Assembly (NCBI GenBank): GCA_963841415.1
Contig: CAWJCN010000004.1
Coordinates: 372,001-436,000, forward strand
Direction of reading: 5' to 3'
Source: DASUAS01 sp963841415
GTDB taxonomy: Bacteria > Actinomycetota > Acidimicrobiia > IMCC26256 > DASPTH01
Length of the DNA stretch: 64,000 nt
The position numbers and the translations under genes are program-made. Shown piece by piece: positions 9,008 through 18,204 of the stretch (its first letter is position 1; each line of letters begins with the position of its first letter). The notes beneath the pieces are model-generated. The model saw only the letters and a list, made by a program, of their open reading frames with translations. It did no database searches and had not been told where the DNA came from.

Positions 9008-9854
9008 TCAGGGCTGCACGGCGCGCGCGGGATCCATCAGCGGCGGCGCGCCGCCCGCCATCCAGTTGGTCCGAGCCCGAGTCGTGGCAAGTGCCGCGTG
9101 CTCGTGCGGCAGGACGAAGAACCGGCCGGTGACGATCGCGTCGCGCACGGCATCGGCGACCACCTCGGGCGGGATGCCGGCCGCGGCGAGCGCGTTGGCG
9201 ATCTCGCGGGTCGTGTCGGCGTCGGGGGTCGCGACCCAGTCGGCGAGCGCCGTCGGCGCGTTGCGCGCCGACTCACCGATGCGGGTCTGGACGAACCCCG
9301 GGCACAGCACCGAGACTCCGACCGACGACCCGCGCGGCGAGGTCGTAGTGGAGCGATTCGCTGAGGCCCACCACCGCGAACTTGGTGGTGCAGTAGATGC
9401 CGAGCCCGGCGACCCCGCCGAGCCCGGCGAGCGAGGCCGTGTTCACGATGTGGCCCTCGTCCTGTTCGAGCAGCAGCGGGAGGAACGTGTGCACGCCGTG
9501 CACGACGCCCATGAGGTTGACCCCGATCACCCATTCCCAGAGGTCGAGGGGCGCGTCGACGATGCCGCCGCCACCGACCCCGGCGTTGTTGCACACCACG
9601 TGCACGGCTCCGTAGGCCTCGAGTGCCCGGTCCCGGACCGTCTCGACGTCGGCCGCGGATGCGACATCGGCCGCCACGCCGATCGCCCGTGCACCCCCGG
9701 CTTCGAGCTCGGTGACGGTCGCCGACAGGGGCTCGGCCTCGACGTCGGCCAGCACCAACCGCATGCCGTCGGCCGCGAACCGTTGCGCGAGCGCCCGGCC
9801 GATGCCGCTCGCCCCACCCGTGACCACTGCGACCCGGCCCTGTAGCTCGCGCAT
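9008..9854 (-). CDS. Short-chain dehydrogenase/reductase (one apparent frameshift)
   Basis: The N-terminal part has VVTGGASGIGRALA for cofactor binding, CNNAGVGGGG, the serine region NTASLAGLGG, and YCTTKFA with the catalytic Tyr and Lys. The frame then breaks near 9329-9337. The expected continuation, VSVLCPGFVQTRIGES onward, is in another frame up to the stop at 9008. Adding one CG to the CGCG run restores a 282-residue protein whose joint reads AARGSSVGVSVLCPGF, as in many SDR oxidoreductases. The start ATG is preceded by GGAGGGGG. Substrate unknown. Confidence 0.85.
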
Positions 9855-9978
9855 CCGACCCCCTCCGGGTGCCTGATCGTCGGCCGCAGTCTCCCACGCG
9901 ACCGCTTCGTCACCGCGGGGCGACCACGAACCGTGACATTTGCTTCACGGAGAGTCGCCAGTTATCGTCACCGGCGTC

Positions 9979-12900
9979 ATGACCGGGAGCGCCGCGGTCG
10001 GACCCGCGACATCGGGTGGGGCTGATGGAGCCGCAGAACGCAGCGGCTTCTCGGACCGTGTCATCTGGTGCTTCGTCGCGGCCGGAATCCTGCTGTCGTT
10101 CCTGATCCTCGCGTTGCCGAGCGACGACCTCCGGTCCTTCGGCTTCGACTCGTTGTCGCTGGTCGCGGCGGGGGCGGCGCTGTGCGGCATCCTGCGCAAC
10201 CAACCCGCACGCGGCGGCACATGGCGACTCTTCGCGTTCGGCCTGGTGCTCATCGCGGCGGGCGACGTCGTCTACGACGTCGCGGTGCACGCCTTCGGTC
10301 GAGCCGACGGCTACCCGTTCTCGGACATCCTCTATCTGCTCTCCTACCCGGTGCTCGCCGTCGCCCTCGCGCAGCTGGCGCGTTCCCGCTTCGACCGCGC
10401 CACCGTCACCGACAGCGCGCTCGTTGCGGTCGCGCTCTCGGCCGTGATGTGGCACTGGGTGATCTCGCCGGTGTTCGCGAGCACGAGCGGCTCGACCGCC
10501 GAGCGACTCATCACCGTTGCATACCCGTTGATGGACCTCGCGCTCGTCGTGGTGATCGTGCACGCGGTCTTCACCCTGCCGCGGTGGACGGCGTCGGCGT
10601 GGCTCCTGTTCGCCGGGCTCATCTTGATGCTCGTCGCCGACGCGGTCTACGCCCGGCTGGTGGCCGATGGCACCTACGTCGAGGGCACCTGGCTCGACGC
10701 GCTGTGGCCGATCTCGTACCTCCTCCTCGCGGCGGCGGTGATGCACCCGTCGATGCGCAGGTTGTGGAACGAACCCGCGAACCCCGTGCGGCGCGAGCGC
10801 GCGCGCATGTTGGTCCTCGGGGCGGCGCTGTTCGCCGCGCCCGTCGTCGTGCTCATCGACGACTCCGGGACGGGCGCGTCGGTGACGTTGGCCGTCATCA
10901 CCGGCGTGGCCGCGCTGGCGGTGGCGTGGCGCATCGTGCGGGTCGTCGACGAATCGAACCAGGCGCGCGGCGAGATCGCGGCGAGCGAAGCGCGGTTCCG
11001 CGCGCTGGTGCAGCACGCAGCCGACGTCGTCGTCGTGATCGATGAGCAGGGCGAGGTCCAGTACGTCAGCCCCGCGATCGACTCTGTCTTCGGCAGGACA
11101 CCCGAGCGCCTGGTGGGCAAGCGGTTCACCGACTACCTCGGCGACGATCTCGCCGACGCGCAAGAGCTCTTCCTCGAGCTGATGGAGCACCCGGGCGAGC
11201 CCTTGCACCGGGAATTCTCCGTCGCCGACGAACACGGCTCGCGCTGCATCGAGGCAACCTGGACCAACCAACTCGACGAGCCTGCGGTCCGCGGCTTCGT
11301 CGGCAACCTGCGTGACGTGACGGTGCGCAAGCGCGCCATCGCCTTCTCTCGGGACGAGACACGCATCCTCGAGCAGATCCTCTCGGGCGCGTCAGTGCCC
11401 GAGACCCTGGGCGCGCTCGTGCACGCCCTCGAAGCGTTCATCCCGGACGGGGTCGGTTCGATCCGCCTCCTCGATCCCGAACGCAGAGCTCTGCAACCAG
11501 TGGCGGCGCCGTCGCTCTCGAGCGAGTTCATCGCCGAGGTGGGTCGCCACACGACCGTCGCCGACGTCGAGAGCTGCTTGGACGCTCCCGACTTCCAGAT
11601 GATCGAAGACCTCGAGCACGAAGGTCGGTACCCGCAGCTCAACGTCGCCTGCGCGTCGCACGGCCTGCGCAGCCTCTGGACGATGCCCATCCGCTCACCG
11701 GACGGCGCCGAGGTCCTTGGCCTGCTCGCGTGCTACGTCAAGGTGCGGCGCCGCCCGCGTTCCCACGAGATGGTGATCCTCGAACGCGTGCGCGACGTCG
11801 TCGCGCTGGCGATCGACCGCGATGCGCACACGAAGGAGCTGGGACGCCTCGCGCTCCACGACACCCTGACCGGGCTCCCCAACCGCACCCTGGCCCAAGA
11901 CCGGCTCGAGCACGCGCTCGACCGGCTCGCCAGCGCTGTTGAGGGCTCGCTGGTGGCGGTGCTGTTCGTCGACCTCGACCGCTTCAAGCTCGTGAACGAC
12001 GGCCTGGGCCACGAGACCGGCGACGAGCTCCTCGTGGCGGTCAGCCAGCGTCTCACGGCGACGGTGCGCCGCCAGGACACGATCGCCCGCATCGGGGGCG
12101 ACGAGTTCGTGGTGCTGTGCGAGGACCTCGACGACGAAGCGCAGGCGGTGGAGCTCGCCGACCGCGCCGCGCAGGCCTTCGCCGAACCCTTCACGCTGTC
12201 CCGCGCCGAGGTCACGGTGTCGGCCAGCATCGGCATCGCGGTCAGCAGCCGGTCGTCGGAGCGCGCCACGAGCCTCTTGCAGGACGCCGACGCGGCGATG
12301 TACCGAGCCAAAGCGCGCGGAGGTGCGCGCCACGAGCTCTTCGACGAAGCCATGCACACGCAGGCAGTCTCCCGTCTCCTCACCGAGCGCGCGCTACGAC
12401 GCGCGCGCTCGAGCGCGACGAGTTGAGGCTCCTCTTCCAGCCCGAGTTCGACCTCGCCACCGGCGACCGGGTGGCGGTCGAGGCGCTTCTGCGGTGGCAG
12501 CATCCCGTGCGAGGGCTGGTGAGTCCTGGCGACTTCCTGCGCGTCGCCGAGGAGACGGGCATCATCGTCTCGATGGGCGCTTGGGTCTTCGAGCGCGCGT
12601 GCGATCTCGCGCGCTCGTTCGATGCCGAGGGCGGCGACCCATTGACCGTCTCCACCAACGTGTCCGCCCGCCAGCTGCAGCGGCCCGACTTCGCCGACGC
12701 GATCGCCAGCGCGATCCGAGCGGCCGGGGTCGACCCGACCGGGCTGTGCCTCGAGTTCTCCGAGACCGCGCTGCTCGACGACCTCGACGCCATCGGTGAC
12801 ACGCTGTGCGAACTCAAGGATCTCGGGCTCCAGCTCGCGATCGACGACTTCGGCACCGGCGGTTCGTCACTCACCTTCCTGCGCCGTTTCCCCTTCGACG

Positions 12901-13148
12901 AGCTGAAGATCGACCGCATGTTCGTCGAGGGGCTCGGCCGCAGCGCGTCCGACGACGCCATCGTCGCCGCCACGATCGACATGGCGCACGCGCTCGACAT
13001 GGTGGTCACCGCGGAAGGCGTCGAGACCGAGTCACAACGCCAGCGGCTCATCGGCCTCGGGTGCGACCGCGCCCAGGGCTACCACCTCGGTGCACCCGAG
13101 GCCATCGCCACGCCGCGACTCGTGCTGGTGCGTCAACAACCGGCGTAG
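9979..13148 (+). CDS. Membrane PAS-GAF-GGDEF-EAL protein (one apparent frameshift)
   Basis: A cyclic-di-GMP turnover protein. From the N-terminus it has about eight or nine hydrophobic segments (to about residue 315), a PAS domain (EARFRALVQHAADVVVVID), and a GAF-like region. A GGDEF domain with IGGDEFVVLC follows, then an EAL domain with VEALLRW, EFSETALLDD, IDDFGTGGSSL and KIDRMFVEGLG. The GGDEF half ends early at 12426, while the EAL half is in another frame up to 13148. Removing one CG from the GCGCGCGC run at 12399-12410 joins them as TERALRRALERDELRLLFQP, giving 1055 residues. Start ATG 9979 lies after a TTATCGT box. The GGDEF and EAL residues look intact, so both activities are possible. 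Confidence 0.85.
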
Positions 13149-13191
13149 CATCTGAGCTTCAGGGGAGCGCACGAAGCGAAGGAGCGACCCG

Positions 13192-13509
13192 ATGGGTCTA
13201 CTCGACAAGGTCAAGGAAACCGCGCAGAAGGGCGCCGACCTCGCGAAGGAAGGCGTCAAGGCCGGCCAGGACAAGATCGACGAGTCGAAGCTGAAGAAGA
13301 AGGTCGGTGACCTGAAGGAGGAGCTCGGCGGCGTCGTGTACGCGCAGAAGTCGGGCACCACCGCCGAGGGCGTCGACGCCGAGGTCGAGATCGCCCGCAT
13401 CGTCGCCGAGATCAACGCGGCCCAGGCCGAGCTCGACGCCGCGGACGACGGATCCGCCGACGACGGCGCGGCCGGCACTGGCGCCGACGGGAGCGAGAGC
13501 TCGAGCTAG
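13192..13509 (+). CDS. Small charged helical protein of unknown function
   Basis: A 105-residue protein with a strong ribosome site (AAGGAG, 7 nt before ATG). The N-terminal half is Lys/Glu-rich and should be helical (KVKETAQKGADLAKEG). The middle has ELGGVVYAQKSG, then a helix, and the C-terminus is an Asp/Ala/Ser-rich tail. It resembles small cytosolic proteins found in actinobacteria but I do not recognise a function. Its stop overlaps the stop of the convergent anti-sigma gene within a CTAG. Confidence 0.75.
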   Translation: MGLLDKVKETAQKGADLAKEGVKAGQDKIDESKLKKKVGDLKEELGGVVYAQKSGTTAEGVDAEVEIARIVAEINAAQAELDAADDGSADDGAAGTGADGSESSS

Positions 13510-14516
13510 AGGGTCGCCAACGCGGGCGCGGCGGCCACGAGGTCGCGCCCGAGTGCGTCGTCGCCGTCGATCTCGTGAGGGAGGTCAGCGGGGGCGACGC
13601 GGTCGCCGACGAGGCGGCACCAGTCGACCACGTCGGCGATGACGGTGACGTCGGGGACCGGTGCGGCGTCACCTGCGCCCATCGCGACCAACCACTCACC
13701 GCCGCCCTCGCCGGTGAGCACGAGCCGCGCCGTGCACCCGTCGTGAGTGCGACCCGCGACCGCGAGCGCCAGCGGCAAGATCCGGCTGGCGAGGTCTGAC
13801 ATCAGCGACAGGTGACGCGCCTCCGGCGCGGTGGTGGGGAGACCGGCGACCTCGCGGAGGTCGTCGGCGTGGATCCAGGCCTCGAACGATCGCACCAGCA
13901 GGGTGTCGTCGCGCGTCATGCCGAGACCCCGCCAGATCGCGGTGCGCTCCGGATTGGCGACGGCCCACGCCCGGTTCGCCTCGACCGACTCGCGCCAGAG
14001 GTCCACCGCGGGGTCGAGCGCGCGGCCGGCGAAACGCGGGAGCAACGCGTGTGTGCGCGGTTCGATGTCGTCCTCGAGCAGCTCGTCGATGGTGGGGGTC
14101 CCGAGGTTCTGCGCCAGCAGGCTCTCCTGGGCGGCCATGTGGACGACGAGGTCGTGGGCCGTGAGCCCGTTCGCGGTGACGGCGCCCAGCGCGTCGTCGG
14201 GCAACTCGGTGATGGCCCGCTCGAGGCGTTCCGAGAACGAGAGGTACGCGTCGACAACCGGATCAGCACGGCCCGGGCGGCGCGCCCGCGCGGTGTCGAG
14301 CACACCCGAACGCATGCGCGGCGGTGGCTCGGCCGCTCCCATCGCGCCGAGCCAGGCCGCGGCCCGCGAGAGTCGCTCGGCCTCATGGGCGAGATCGGGG
14401 CGGCGCGCCAGCACGGCCTCGATCGCAGGCACCTCCTCGGGCTCGCACACGTCGAGCGCGTACGCGCCGAGGAGGTCCTCGACCTCGACGTCGGTGAGCG
14501 ATCGGCGCGCGGTCAC
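13506..14516 (-). CDS. Anti-sigma factor domain fused to an MDMPI/DinB-like domain
   Basis: The first 80 or so residues (DLLGAYALDVCEPEEVPAIEAVLARRPDL) look like the N-terminal domain of RskA-type anti-sigma factors. The rest, about residues 85-336, resembles mycothiol-dependent maleylpyruvate isomerase-like DinB proteins, with likely metal histidines in LTAHDLVVHMAAQ and FEAWIHADDLRE. No membrane segment is visible, unlike typical RskA. The GTG start at 14516 overlaps the stop of the sigma factor gene in a GTGA, so the two are translationally coupled. The inference is a cytosolic anti-sigma protein that may sense a thiol or metal signal. Length 336 residues. Confidence 0.75.
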   Translation of the reverse strand: MTARRSLTDVEVEDLLGAYALDVCEPEEVPAIEAVLARRPDLAHEAERLSRAAAWLGAMGAAEPPPRMRSGVLDTARARRPGRADPVVDAYLSFSERLERAITELPDDALGAVTANGLTAHDLVVHMAAQESLLAQNLGTPTIDELLEDDIEPRTHALLPRFAGRALDPAVDLWRESVEANRAWAVANPERTAIWRGLGMTRDDTLLVRSFEAWIHADDLREVAGLPTTAPEARHLSLMSDLASRILPLALAVAGRTHDGCTARLVLTGEGGGEWLVAMGAGDAAPVPDVTVIADVVDWCRLVGDRVAPADLPHEIDGDDALGRDLVAAAPALATL

Positions 14517-15142
14517 CACTCGCCGCCTTCCGCTTCCAGCGCATCGGCAATGCGCCGGAGCGCGAGCCGCAGGCGCGACTTGGCCGTGCCCTCCGGGATC
14601 CGCAGGGTCTCGGCGACCTGGCGGTACGTCTTGCCGCCGAAGTACGCGAGCTGCACTGCGCGGCGCTGTTCGTCGGGCAAGACGTCGACGGCGGCGCGCA
14701 CGCGCTCGGCGGTGAGCAGCGCGGTCGCCATCTCCTCGACGTCGGGCGCAGCGACGGCGCGTGCTGCGTCGCGCTCGGTCCGGCGGCGGCGCGCTTCCTC
14801 GCGGCGGACGTGGTCGACCGAGCGTCGGTGGGTGAGCGTGCCGAGCCACGTGCGCAGGCTGCCGCGTCGAGGGTCGAAGGCCGCCGGCCGCTCCCAGAAC
14901 CCGACGAACACGTCCTGGCTCACGTCCTCCGCGGCCCGAGGGTCGCCGATCACGCGGACCGCGATGCCGTACACGAACGAGGCGTACTGGTCGTAGACCT
15001 CGCGCAGCGCCGTGTCATCGCCGGCGACGACCCGGTCGCGCACCTCGCACTCCCAGCCGCTCGGCGGCACGGTGCGCTCGGTCGCGCCGTCTCGCCGAAC
15101 CGACTCGGTCATCGTGGCGTCCATCGAAGGTTGATTCGCCAC
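14513..15142 (-). CDS. ECF-type RNA polymerase sigma factor (SigK-like)
   Basis: The protein has sigma region 2 (LREVYDQYASFVYGIAVRVIGDPRAAEDVSQDVFVGFWERP) and region 4 (LPDEQRRAVQLAYFGGKTYRQVAETL, then GTAKSRLRLALRRI). The 209-residue length and the linked RskA-like gene point to the SigK group of ECF factors. It would direct transcription of a stress regulon and be held inactive by the downstream anti-sigma protein. The start is uncertain: GTG 15142 is used here, but ATG 15124 or 15112 is also possible. Confidence 0.92.
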   Translation of the reverse strand: MANQPSMDATMTESVRRDGATERTVPPSGWECEVRDRVVAGDDTALREVYDQYASFVYGIAVRVIGDPRAAEDVSQDVFVGFWERPAAFDPRRGSLRTWLGTLTHRRSVDHVRREEARRRRTERDAARAVAAPDVEEMATALLTAERVRAAVDVLPDEQRRAVQLAYFGGKTYRQVAETLRIPEGTAKSRLRLALRRIADALEAEGGEW

Positions 15143-15179
15143 CAGGTGTGCACGTGGATCACCCGGAGGGGCGTTCCCC

Positions 15180-15710
15180 TCAGCCCGTGAACGTCGGGGG
15201 CGCCTGAACGGCCGTCGCCGCCGGGATGACGGGCTCCGGAGTCGGCATCGGGAAGGTGTTGGTGACGGTGATGGTGGCGTCGTCGCCGATCACGTCGGTG
15301 AACGTCACCTCGTTGTCGCCGGTGCAGTTGCCGAGGAACGGCGGCGTCTGGTCGGTGCCGCCCCGCGTGATCTCGCATGCGTAGTCGACCGCGGCCGCCC
15401 CGCCGTCGACGGTTTCGTCGGCGGTGCACTGCTGACCGGCGGCAGCGTTGACGACGTTGTTGCTCGTGGGCGAACCGGTGGCGTCGAAGGTGATGACGGT
15501 TGGGGTCGGCGCGAGCGAGCCGGGGCTGAGGATGCTCGAGCACGTGACCTCGACGGTGAAGGTCGTGCCGGCCGGAACGAGGCCGTCGACCGCCTTGTCG
15601 ATGGTGACGCTGTTGGTCACCGGTCCGCCTGCCCCCGCGGGCAGCGCCGACAAGGCGGCTGCCGCGGCCACCGACGCGACCGCGACCAAGCACCGGGTGG
15701 TGTTGCGCAT
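15180..15710 (-). CDS. Secreted protein of unknown function
   Basis: The 176-residue product starts at ATG 15710 with a GGAG-type ribosome site. It opens with a clear signal peptide: MRNTTRC, then a hydrophobic Ala/Val stretch ending near ALPAGAGG. The mature part is low in charge and rich in Thr, Val and Asp. It has spaced cysteines (VEVTCSS, QQCTAD, YACEITRG, GNCTGD), which could form two disulfides. The fold looks all-beta, like Ig-type surface domains. No function is recognised. It lies just downstream of plsY on the same strand. Confidence 0.75.
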   Translation of the reverse strand: MRNTTRCLVAVASVAAAAALSALPAGAGGPVTNSVTIDKAVDGLVPAGTTFTVEVTCSSILSPGSLAPTPTVITFDATGSPTSNNVVNAAAGQQCTADETVDGGAAAVDYACEITRGGTDQTPPFLGNCTGDNEVTFTDVIGDDATITVTNTFPMPTPEPVIPAATAVQAPPTFTG

Positions 15711-15753
15711 CGAGCCCTCTCCCTGCTCCGAGCTCCCGTGAACCGGCGGAACC

Positions 15754-16377
15754 TTACCGCGCGGTGCCACCCGCACGCGCGGAGACCGTGAAGCGCACCT
15801 GAACCATCGCCGCGCCGAGGACCGCGTAGACGACCAGTCCGATGGTCGGCTCGGGACCCCACCACATGGGCCAGTCGGTCGCCCACCACACGACCGCGGA
15901 GACCACCCAGATCACCAACGCCACCTTGATGGCCAGCCGCGAGCTCTTGCCGAGGAACGCCACCGCGCCGGTGGTGAGCCCGTCGATCGCCACCATCGGC
16001 GGGAACAAGGCGAAGAACGACCCGCCGGCGGACGCGACCCCTCGGCCGCCGCGGAACCCGTTGTAGACGGGCCAGCAGTGGCCCACGATCACCGCGGTCC
16101 CTGCCGCGTACGCGCCCGCGTCGCCGAGCGCGAGCCCGATCACGCCGGCCAGTGCACCCTTGGCCGCGTCCATGACGATGACGAGCAGACCCCACTTCCG
16201 GCCGAGCACGCGCGCCGCGTTGAGACCGCCTGGGTTGCCGCTCCCGCTGCTCCGCAGGTCGACCGCGGCCTTGTCCGGGCCGCGTGACGCGACCCGCGCG
16301 ATCAGATCCGCCGAAGGAAACATGCCGATGACGTAGCCGGCGACCATCCCGGCGAGGATCTGCACGCCATCCCGCAC
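15754..16377 (-). CDS. plsY: Acyl-phosphate:glycerol-3-phosphate acyltransferase PlsY
   Basis: PlsY is a membrane enzyme that moves an acyl group from acyl-phosphate to glycerol-3-phosphate, the first step of phospholipid synthesis. The 207-residue protein has the three family motifs: GSGNPGGLNAARVLG, VGHCWPVYNGFRGGRGVA (two parts joined) and a later membrane region with SSRLAIKVAL. Hydrophobic segments fit about five membrane helices. Motif 1 usually reads SGNxGATN; here it is GNPGGLN, a conservative change seen in actinobacterial homologues. Confidence 0.88.
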   Translation of the reverse strand: MRDGVQILAGMVAGYVIGMFPSADLIARVASRGPDKAAVDLRSSGSGNPGGLNAARVLGRKWGLLVIVMDAAKGALAGVIGLALGDAGAYAAGTAVIVGHCWPVYNGFRGGRGVASAGGSFFALFPPMVAIDGLTTGAVAFLGKSSRLAIKVALVIWVVSAVVWWATDWPMWWGPEPTIGLVVYAVLGAAMVQVRFTVSARAGGTAR

Positions 16378-16400
16378 CCGCGGAGACTATGCCTTCGCGA

Positions 16401-17343
16401 TCAGGCCTCGTAGTACGGCGACGCCCGCAGCAGCCGCCGACGCGCGATCGGCCGCGCGGCCCGGATCAACGGACGCCGCCAGCCGACGAATTCCACCATG
16501 TGATCCACGCAGTCGTCGAACGTGTGGCGCTGGTACTGCAGGACCCGCTGGCTCTCGGTGGTGTCGAGCCAGTCGGTGTGGAACGGCTCCGTCCCGAACG
16601 CACGGTCGGGGAGCATGCCGATGCCGAGCGCCTCGAGCGGCTTGCGGATGATCTCGCGTTGGTAGATCTGGCAACGCTCCCCGCCGCCGATCAGGTACGT
16701 GTTCCCCCAGACGTCCTCGTTCTCGATCGCGTTCGTCGAGCGCGAGGCCCACGTCCCACGGATGCACGAACTCGATGCGATCACCGAGGGGAACCTCGAA
16801 CATGAGGGGATCGAGCACACCCACGACGTCGATCGGGATCACCGCACCCAGCCGCAGGATCGCGACGTCGAGCCCCGACTGGTGCAGGAGCCGCTCACAC
16901 TCTGCCTTGTGCCGCGTGTAGTCGTCTGTCGGCACGATCGGGTCGTCAACCGTACGTGGCGGATCGAGGTGTTGGGTCGGCCCGAAGAGCGCGAGCGACG
17001 ACGTGTAGACGATGCGAGGTCGATCGGCTTGCGCCAGGCACGCAGCGATGACGTTCGTCGTGCCACCCACGTTGACGCGGCGCGCGAGCTCCGGGTCGCG
17101 CATGGATGCGGGCGGGATGATCGCAGCCAGGTGCAGCACGACGTCGACGCTCGCAGCAGCCCGCTCGACGGCGGCGGGGTCCGTGATGTCACCCCACATG
17201 ACCTCGAACCCGGCCTTGCGAGCCAAGGCGTGGTTGCGCCGGGTCGGCAGGTCGAACAGCCGGACGTCGTGGCCGCGACCGACGACCTCGCGCCGGACGG
17301 CCGAGCCGACGTTGCCGAACGGTCCGGTGATCAGGACCTTCAC
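16401..17343 (-). CDS. NAD-dependent epimerase/dehydratase, extended SDR (one apparent frameshift)
   Basis: The N-terminus binds NAD(P) with VLITGPFGNVGSAV. Further on are DVVLHLAAIIPP, VNVGGTTNVI, YTSSLALFG and the YTRHK active-site pair. The frame breaks after VHPWDVGLA near 16735-16746, and the rest (ENEDVWGNTYLIGGGERCQ to the stop at 16401) is in another frame. Adding one CG restores 314 residues. The GTG start at 17343 lies 16 nt after the STAS gene stop, so the gene is probably the last in the partner-switching operon. Substrate unknown; sugar-nucleotide or steroid-like epimerase activity are both possible. Confidence 0.82.
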
Positions 17344-17359
17344 GACGACCGCCGCCTGC

Positions 17360-17707
17360 TCACCCGAGGGCCCCGAGCGCGGTCGCCTCGTCGTCGTACA
17401 TCGATACGAACGACGAGAACCGGACGAGGTCGAAGACCTTGCGATAGTGCGGGCTCGCACCGACGACCGCGACCGTCACGCCCCGTTGCTTCGCCTCCAT
17501 GACGACCGAGATCAACACCGAGATCCCCGAGGTGTTGATGTACTGCGTCTCGCTGAGGTTGAAGACGACGTTCGTCTGCCCGCTCGCAACGGCCTCTTCG
17601 TATGCGCCCTTGATCGCGGCATCGCCATCGGCGCTCACGTCGCCGTGCAACTCGAGCACCGCCGCGTTCGGCACCGTACGCGTCTCGACCCGCAACTGCG
17701 TGCTCAT
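17360..17707 (-). CDS. STAS-domain anti-sigma factor antagonist (RsbV/SpoIIAA-like)
   Basis: The 115-residue single-domain protein has the STAS core VLELHGDVSADGDAAI, then VVFNLSETQYINTSGISVLISVV. The serine in NTSG is at the place where RsbW-type kinases phosphorylate these proteins. Unphosphorylated, it would bind the kinase and free its target sigma factor. It overlaps the upstream kinase gene by 4 bp (ATGA). Confidence 0.9.
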   Translation of the reverse strand: MSTQLRVETRTVPNAAVLELHGDVSADGDAAIKGAYEEAVASGQTNVVFNLSETQYINTSGISVLISVVMEAKQRGVTVAVVGASPHYRKVFDLVRFSSFVSMYDDEATALGALG

Positions 17708-18204
17708 CGTGTGCCCTCGTCCTTCTGATCGCGCATGGTGTCGGGGAGTCCAGGTGCCGCGCCCTTCGATTCGAGGTGCACGACCATGCGGAACTGGGTG
17801 CCGCGGCCGAGATCCGGTTCGACGAAGTCGGCTTCATCGACGAGGGCCTTGATCACGAAGAGGCCCATTCCTCCCGGCTCGGCCAAGCCCGCGAGCTGCG
17901 CTTCGAGGTCGGGCGCCGTGATCGTTGCCGGTGGGGGCCCGGAGCGCCCCTCGTCGACGACGTCGATCGCGATCTGGTCGTCGTCGGCGGTCATCACGAC
18001 GTAGACCCTGGTCGCGACGTCGTTCGCGTTCCCGTGCTCCATCGCGTTGATGCACGCCTCCGACACCGCGGTCCGGAGATCGTCGATCCGATCCGGCGGG
18101 AACTTCATCATCGCCGCGAGGTCACCAGCGACATGCATCGCCATCTTCTCGTAGCCGTGTTCCGATGGGATCGTCAGCTCGATTGCTCGTCGCGTGGGTT
18201 CCAT
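17704..18204 (-). CDS. Anti-sigma factor serine kinase (RsbW/SpoIIAB-like)
   Basis: The 166-residue protein is a GHKL-type ATPase. The N box is in SEACINAMEHGNAND, the G1 box in IDVVDEGRSG, and the G2 box in EPGGMGLFVIKALVDE. It would phosphorylate the neighbouring STAS protein and bind a sigma factor. ATG 18204 overlaps the stop of the cyclase gene and its own stop overlaps the STAS start, so all three are coupled. It is not adjacent to a sigma gene of the SigB/SigF type; its target is unknown. Confidence 0.92.
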   Translation of the reverse strand: MEPTRRAIELTIPSEHGYEKMAMHVAGDLAAMMKFPPDRIDDLRTAVSEACINAMEHGNANDVATRVYVVMTADDDQIAIDVVDEGRSGPPPATITAPDLEAQLAGLAEPGGMGLFVIKALVDEADFVEPDLGRGTQFRMVVHLESKGAAPGLPDTMRDQKDEGTR

